Of a stretch of 9,101 nucleotides of DNA, positions 5,593 through 9,101 are shown piece after piece; within the stretch, counting starts at the first letter, position 1; each line of letters starts with the position of its first letter. Position numbers and translations under genes: made by a program. Source of the stretch: Suilimivivens sp964458255 (GTDB taxonomy: Bacteria > Bacillota > Clostridia > Lachnospirales > Lachnospiraceae); the NCBI GenBank assembly GCA_964458255.1, contig CAYWHY010000054.1, positions 1-9,101 on the forward strand. Reading direction: 5' to 3'. The notes beneath the pieces were generated by a model that saw nothing but the letters and a program-made list of their open reading frames with translations, ran no database searches and was not told the origin of the DNA.

Positions 5593-7050
5593 TTATGCTC
5601 CCTCATTTCCTTTATTAAGCTCTGCCATGTCTTCTTCTGCAGGCAAAATATCCTGCGGCTTATCAGAATCTTCTTTTGCTTCATCTGACTTCGGAATTGC
5701 CGTTCCTTCCACTATGGAATAAATCCGTTCTGAGTACCTTGTGTCATCATACGCAATAATTTCCAGTGCTTCCGATTCATCAATGGAATACTGTTGCATC
5801 AATATAGAAAGAATCTTCTGATAACTGTTTAGCAACTCTTCTCCTGCACCAAACTCATCCTTATCTGTTATTTCTCCATATTTACGTATGCCCGCAAACA
5901 ACATATCAAGAGCCTTTGCTTCTTCCCCTACTTCCTGATAGAAATAATAGGCTTCTGTAATTCGTTCCATTTTAAGTACAGTTGAAACCCTATTGAATAT
6001 CAACATATCATTTGCATTCAGATTTTTATCATACAGAAGTATATAAGTTTCTTTATAATCTCCCTTGTAAAAAGCTTCCCTTGCCTGTTTTTTTTCTGCA
6101 TAATCCGGTAAAAAAACACTCAGGCTCATAATTGCCGCAATTATTGATGCACAAAAAGCAGCCATAACCGATAACGATTTTCGGGATAAAACTTTTTTGG
6201 GTATTCCCTTTACCGTTTCTTCACTTTCTTTCTGTACCTTTTTGTTTTTTTCTTTTTTCTTTTTTTCTTTTTTGTTTTTTTCCTTTTTCTCTTTTTCTTT
6301 TTTCCTTTTTTCTTTTTTCTTTTTTTCTTTCTTTTTTTTACCTTCCTCTGCCTTATCTGCATTGGCACCCTTTAATGTATCATCACTACTTATCAAAGTT
6401 TCATCTTCATCGGTCTCTTTTTCTTCCTTAAGAAGAGCACTAAAAAAACTTCCAAATGGATTAGCTCTCTTTTTTTCCTTTTTCGGCACAGTCTCTTTAA
6501 CCAGTTCCTGTATATCTTCCCCCCGGGCATCAAACAGCTCATCCTTTTCAACATTTTCCAATATATCAACTGTTTCATTATTGTCAGATTTTTTTAACAA
6601 TTCATTGATCTCCTTAAGACCTTCATCTTCCATCTCCCATTTGTCTATGTATTGTGTAACATCTGCATCTTCCGGCATCACATTCTCTTGTGAAATACTT
6701 TCTTTCCTTTTTTCCTCAGATGACACATAACCTGAAAGGAGCTCGCCCAAATCATTTTTTTCAAACGTATCATCAGATTCATCTAACTTATCTACGGCAT
6801 CAGCTAATAGTTCATCCAAGTCCGTCTTCCATTCTTCTGCGTCCTTCTCTTCGGATTTTAAAGTTTCTACCGCCTCATATTCTGATTCTGCTTCTTCTGA
6901 TTCTATATTTTTAAGCTCTTGATTCTCCTCTGATACAGAATTATCAACAATATCAGTTATAATTTCTTTTTGTATCTGAGTTTCTCTTGCCTTTTCCTCT
7001 TCTTCAAAATTTTTTAACAGGTTATCTAAATATTCTTCATCCATTGCCAT
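5593..7050 (-). CDS. Unrecognised acidic/lysine-rich single-span membrane protein with a helical C-terminal domain
   Basis: I do not recognise a named family. The 485 residues divide clearly. Residues 1-235 are strongly acidic, low-complexity and probably disordered, with many Glu/Asp and coiled-coil-like stretches. Residues 238-271 are 24 Lys in 34 residues (three near-identical 10-residue repeats). Residues about 294-314 are one hydrophobic segment (SVMAAFCASIIAAIMSLSVFL). Residues 315-450 look alpha-helical and TPR-like (AREAFYKGDYKETYILLYDKN, ITEAYYFYQEVGEEAKALDML), and the acidic tail runs 451-485. Positive charge before the span predicts a cytoplasmic N-terminus and an external C-terminal domain (inference). 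GGGGA lies 6 bases before the ATG at 7050; a second ATG stands at 7044. It lies 20 bases behind the sirtuin-like gene and 2 bases before hisH, so it is co-transcribed. Function is unknown; a scaffold or envelope role is only a guess. Confidence 0.85.
   Translation of the reverse strand: MAMDEEYLDNLLKNFEEEEKARETQIQKEIITDIVDNSVSEENQELKNIESEEAESEYEAVETLKSEEKDAEEWKTDLDELLADAVDKLDESDDTFEKNDLGELLSGYVSSEEKRKESISQENVMPEDADVTQYIDKWEMEDEGLKEINELLKKSDNNETVDILENVEKDELFDARGEDIQELVKETVPKKEKKRANPFGSFFSALLKEEKETDEDETLISSDDTLKGANADKAEEGKKKKEKKKKEKRKKEKEKKEKNKKEKKKKEKNKKVQKESEETVKGIPKKVLSRKSLSVMAAFCASIIAAIMSLSVFLPDYAEKKQAREAFYKGDYKETYILLYDKNLNANDMLIFNRVSTVLKMERITEAYYFYQEVGEEAKALDMLFAGIRKYGEITDKDEFGAGEELLNSYQKILSILMQQYSIDESEALEIIAYDDTRYSERIYSIVEGTAIPKSDEAKEDSDKPQDILPAEEDMAELNKGNEGA
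6241..6330 (-). repeat. Three tandem 30-bp repeats coding a lysine-rich decapeptide
   Basis: Units 6241-6270, 6271-6300 and 6301-6330 are in register and in frame. The first differs from each of the other two at 2 of 30 positions. They encode KEKKKKEKNK, KEKEKKEKNK and KEKKKKEKRK. The tract is almost pure purine on the coding strand with long A runs, so it is prone to copy-number change and slippage. Confidence 0.9.
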
Positions 7051-7070
7051 GATGTATCCCCGCTTTCCAA

Positions 7071-7898
7071 TTATTTCAAGCTTAGTTTATCACAATCCAT
7101 CCTATTAGACAATTCTTTTAAGAATTTCTTCGGTGAAGCCTCAATTGCACAGCTTCGCTCTTTGATTTCCTCCGTAATCTGAAATAATCTGCTATGCACC
7201 CGAAAAAAAGAGGCTTTTTTATTAAAAAATGTTACTTTTTCAAACGGCCATCTGATTACTGTCGGGAATTTCATACCTGCACCTAATTCCAATATACATA
7301 CTTTTCTGTTCAACGTTCCCTGAAGCCACTTAGTATAAATCTGCCATTGTTCCAAATAACCTTCTTCCAAATAATCATTACCTAAACTGACCGTATTAAA
7401 AGCCAATGGATAAGCACATTTCGGACAAACCGGCATATTAATACCTTTTTCATCAAAATTATCCCTCATCACTGCTTCTATCTGTTTCATTAAATTGCTA
7501 TCTGCTTCATATAAATCTGTCGTACATTTATGACTGCATTGCAACTGTCTGTAATTACCGCACGGCTCAACAATTCTATCCGGCAGAAACCCCGTCTTAT
7601 GTATCAAACCATCTGTGCATAAAGAAACAATAAAATAATTTTTATTTTCCAAAGCCCTGAATAAACTTTGATAAAATTCATTTTTTAAATCTATATTTTT
7701 TACCAGATTATTTTCAATTAATACTTTTTTTACGAAAGGAATGATCTGCTTTCCATCTCCAAATTTATGAACAGCTTTTTGAAATTGTTTAGTCTCTGCA
7801 AAATCCTTTTCACTTATTTCCCACTCTTCACCAATTCCAACTAAAACAAATTCTGCTTCGGAAATTTTTTCCATTAATAAATCAAACTTTATATCCAT
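7071..7898 (-). CDS. Divergent sirtuin-like (Sir2 fold) protein with altered catalytic residues
   Basis: Sirtuins are NAD-dependent protein lysine deacylases or ADP-ribosyltransferases. The 275 residues follow the Sir2 order. FVLVGIGEEWEIS (17-29) stands where GAGxSxxSGIP lies, and SLCTDGLIHKTG (92-103) where TQNxDxLxxxAG lies. IVEPCG (109-114) stands where VExHG lies. Four zinc-type cysteines follow (121, 125, 158, 161), then a later LGAGMKFP in place of GTSxxVxP, and FFNKKAS in place of the IN segment. The spacing from Asp96 to position 113 is 17, as I recall for human SIRT2, so Cys113 sits at the catalytic His position. The NAD-site Asn of TQN is Cys94. The zinc ribbon is kept, but deacylase chemistry may be lost or changed. 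AGAGG lies 9 bases before the ATG. I see no convincing promoter after the cheV terminator. It is first of the run ending in ung. A pseudoenzyme NAD or ADP-ribose sensor is possible (inference). Confidence 0.75.
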   Translation of the reverse strand: MDIKFDLLMEKISEAEFVLVGIGEEWEISEKDFAETKQFQKAVHKFGDGKQIIPFVKKVLIENNLVKNIDLKNEFYQSLFRALENKNYFIVSLCTDGLIHKTGFLPDRIVEPCGNYRQLQCSHKCTTDLYEADSNLMKQIEAVMRDNFDEKGINMPVCPKCAYPLAFNTVSLGNDYLEEGYLEQWQIYTKWLQGTLNRKVCILELGAGMKFPTVIRWPFEKVTFFNKKASFFRVHSRLFQITEEIKERSCAIEASPKKFLKELSNRMDCDKLSLK

Positions 7899-7947
7899 TA
7901 CATTCTACCTCTTATATTTATCATCAAAATACTATCATTTACAATGA

Positions 7948-7971
7948 ATAAAAGCCGGAAATACTTCCGGC
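7948..7971 (-). terminator. Intrinsic terminator of cheV
   Basis: A perfect 7-bp stem GCCGGAA/TTCCGGC with a 4-base loop (7954-7971) is followed on the minus strand by TTTTATT, 39 bases past the cheV stop codon. Flanking A/T bases extend the pairing. The reverse direction also carries a short T run, so it may act both ways. Confidence 0.9.
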
Positions 7972-8010
7972 CTTTCATTTATTCATACCATCAATGCTTT
8001 CTTCCTATGT

Positions 8011-8907
8011 TTACTTACGGGTCAGCTCGTCAACAACCCTGACCAGATTTCCAATTTCAGGCTTTGATAATTGAGCATCAGCTCCAAGAGCTTCCCCCTT
8101 TTTTTTCATTTCGTCATTTACAAGAGATGAGAAAATAACAACGGGAATCTCTTTGGTTGTATCATCAGATTTAATCATTTTTGTCAATCTGTGTCCATCC
8201 ATCATTGGCATTTCAATATCCGTAATTACACACTGAACATGTTCTTTCAAAGTACCTTCTTCTCTAAATCTGCAAATAGTATCCCAAGCTTCCTGTCCAT
8301 CACAGGTATGTATCAAATTAGCATAGCCTGCTTTCTTTAAAGAATCAACAATAAGCCTGTTTAATAAAATAGAATCTTCAGCGATTAAAATCGGAACATC
8401 ACTTCTGCTCCTTAATCCCATTTCATCAATTTCACTCATTTTCAATCCTGTTTCAGGGCTAATATCAGTTACAATCTTTTCAAAATCTAAGATAATAATT
8501 AAGCGTTCATCATGTTTAACTATTCCGGTAGAAATACTTTCCTCAGCGGATGAAATTGTTGCACTCGGCTTAATAATCTGATTCCATGAAACTCTGTGGA
8601 TTCCGCTAACATGGTCCACATGAAAAGCAATGTCTAATTTATTAAAATTAGTTACAATAAAAAGACCACCTTCTTTAGAAATCCCCCTCTGAAGGCAATT
8701 TTTCAAATCAATTGCCGTAATCATGGTATCTCTCGGCATAAAAATACCTTCAATGCTAGGATGAGCATTGGGTACCGGAGTAACTTTCTGATAAGGTATA
8801 ATCTCTTTAATCTTAGCCACATTAATTCCGTATGCATTACCATCCAATTCAAACTCTAATACTTCTAACTCATTTGTTCCATTTTCTAATAGAATTTTTG
8901 TATCCAT
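8011..8907 (-). CDS. cheV: Chemotaxis coupling protein CheV (CheW domain plus receiver)
   Basis: A cytoplasmic adaptor that links chemoreceptors to the kinase CheA and is itself phosphorylated, helping receptor adaptation. Residues about 12-150 are a CheW-like domain (EFELDGNAYGINVAKIKEII, IDLKNCL, STGIVKHDERLIIILDFEKI). Residues about 171-296 are a receiver domain with the acidic pair Glu177-Asp178, phosphoacceptor Asp230 in VITDIEMPMMDG, the Ser at 260 (VIFSS) and Lys282 in LSKPE, all intact. The 298-residue length fits CheV. An 18-residue N-terminal extension is open to 8961, but I reject it. That ATG lies upstream of the predicted -10 box, the CheW homology begins after 8907, and GGGGTG sits 5 bases before 8907. 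It stands alone with its own promoter and terminator; no other chemotaxis or flagellar gene is present. Confidence 0.95.
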   Translation of the reverse strand: MDTKILLENGTNELEVLEFELDGNAYGINVAKIKEIIPYQKVTPVPNAHPSIEGIFMPRDTMITAIDLKNCLQRGISKEGGLFIVTNFNKLDIAFHVDHVSGIHRVSWNQIIKPSATISSAEESISTGIVKHDERLIIILDFEKIVTDISPETGLKMSEIDEMGLRSRSDVPILIAEDSILLNRLIVDSLKKAGYANLIHTCDGQEAWDTICRFREEGTLKEHVQCVITDIEMPMMDGHRLTKMIKSDDTTKEIPVVIFSSLVNDEMKKKGEALGADAQLSKPEIGNLVRVVDELTRK

Positions 8908-8912
8908 ACGCA

Positions 8913-8918
8913 CACCCC
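8913..8918 (-). promoter_or_regulatory. Ribosome binding site choosing the cheV start at 8907
   Basis: GGGGTG on the minus strand lies 5 bases before ATG at 8907. No comparable site precedes the ATG at 8961. Confidence 0.6.
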
Positions 8919-8949
8919 ATTCATTTACGTATTGTTTATTATATTGACT

Positions 8950-8978
8950 ATTATAACACACATTTTTTCTACAAACAA
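8950..8978 (-). promoter_or_regulatory. Promoter of cheV
   Basis: On the minus strand, TTGTTT (8978-8973), 17 bases and a perfect TATAAT (8955-8950) preceded by TG plus one base form an extended -10 sigma-A promoter, with a start near 8943. No flagellar sigma-D type motif (TAAA then GCCGATAA) is visible. Confidence 0.75.
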
Positions 8979-9018
8979 TAAAATTTACACCTAATATTCA
9001 GTTAATTTCTTAAAACAT

Positions 9019-9044
9019 AAAAAAAGCAGCTTACACTGCTTTTT
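9019..9044 (-). terminator. Terminator, probably of an rRNA operon
   Basis: A perfect 9-bp stem AAAAAGCAG/CTGCTTTTT with a 6-base loop is followed by two further T, giving a seven-T tail on the minus strand. It lies about 50 bases past the apparent 3' end of 23S rRNA and before the cheV promoter. The arms make it potentially bidirectional. Confidence 0.85.
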
Positions 9045-9094
9045 CCTTTCATACCTTCAAAACCGAATACCAAATCTCTTAATCCGTTACTTTT

Positions 9095-9101
9095 GGTTAA
9101 G
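9095..9101 (-). rRNA. Probable last bases of a 23S rRNA gene (partial)
   Basis: The minus strand opens with CTTAACC, the conserved 3' end of bacterial 23S rRNA that pairs with the GGTTAAG 5' end. The following trailer contains CGGTTTTGAAGGTATGA, a string I recall from spacers downstream of 23S genes in Firmicutes, and then a terminator. Only seven bases of the putative gene are inside the window, so this rests on the trailer and on memory. An assembly break at an rRNA repeat would explain why the sequence ends here. Confidence 0.5.

Noticed and set aside
6197..6730. Plus-strand open frame rich in Phe and Ser
   Set aside because: It is the antisense shadow of the lysine-rich tract (AAA/GAA codons read as TTT/TTC), with no ribosome binding site, lying wholly inside a convincing minus-strand gene.
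8908..8961. 18-codon N-terminal extension of cheV to the ATG at 8961
   Set aside because: The ATG lies upstream of the predicted -10 box and lacks a ribosome binding site; CheV homology begins after 8907.
8941..9000. Flagellar sigma-D promoter before cheV
   Set aside because: No GCCGATAA-like -10 with a TAAA -35 is visible; an extended -10 sigma-A promoter fits better.

Overview
The window is AT-rich bacterial chromosome and reads as a Gram-positive anaerobe of the Clostridia, most likely Lachnospiraceae. The pointers are the one-step meso-diaminopimelate dehydrogenase route to lysine, a CheV chemotaxis coupling protein, purine-rich Shine-Dalgarno sites, T-tailed intrinsic terminators and sigma-A type promoters. 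The family assignment is inference from gene content and style. Every gene I can support lies on the minus strand, so transcription runs from high to low coordinates. I see no insertion sequence, phage gene or CRISPR array.

Layout in order of transcription. (1) 9101-9019: a short sequence that looks like the last bases of a 23S rRNA gene, then its trailer and a T-tailed terminator, with no 5S gene between them. (2) 8978-7948: cheV (CheW domain plus receiver) with its own extended -10 promoter and terminator. (3) 7898-3492: a tight five-gene run, probably one operon. It encodes a divergent sirtuin-like protein with altered catalytic residues, an unrecognised acidic/lysine-rich single-span membrane protein, HisH, HisF and uracil-DNA glycosylase. 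(4) 3457-1383: a TrmB-family regulator overlapping lysA by 8 bases, driven by a near-consensus promoter. That promoter sits inside the long terminator hairpin of the preceding operon. (5) 1365-1166: tRNA-Leu(CAA) with its own promoter and terminator. (6) 1137-94: ddh with a strong terminator.

Function. Ddh makes meso-diaminopimelate from tetrahydrodipicolinate and LysA decarboxylates it to lysine, so parts 4 and 6 are the last two steps of lysine synthesis and also supply peptidoglycan DAP. The TrmB-family protein is a plausible local regulator. HisH and HisF together form imidazole-glycerol-phosphate synthase, here away from the other his genes. Ung removes uracil from DNA. CheV links chemoreceptors to CheA and is a phosphorylatable adaptor.

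The most interesting items are the promoter-inside-terminator junction between ung and trmB, with a weaker echo at lysA/tRNA-Leu; the sirtuin-like protein whose catalytic His position is Cys and whose conserved Asn position is also Cys; and its likely co-transcription with a membrane protein carrying three tandem copies of a 10-residue lysine-rich repeat.
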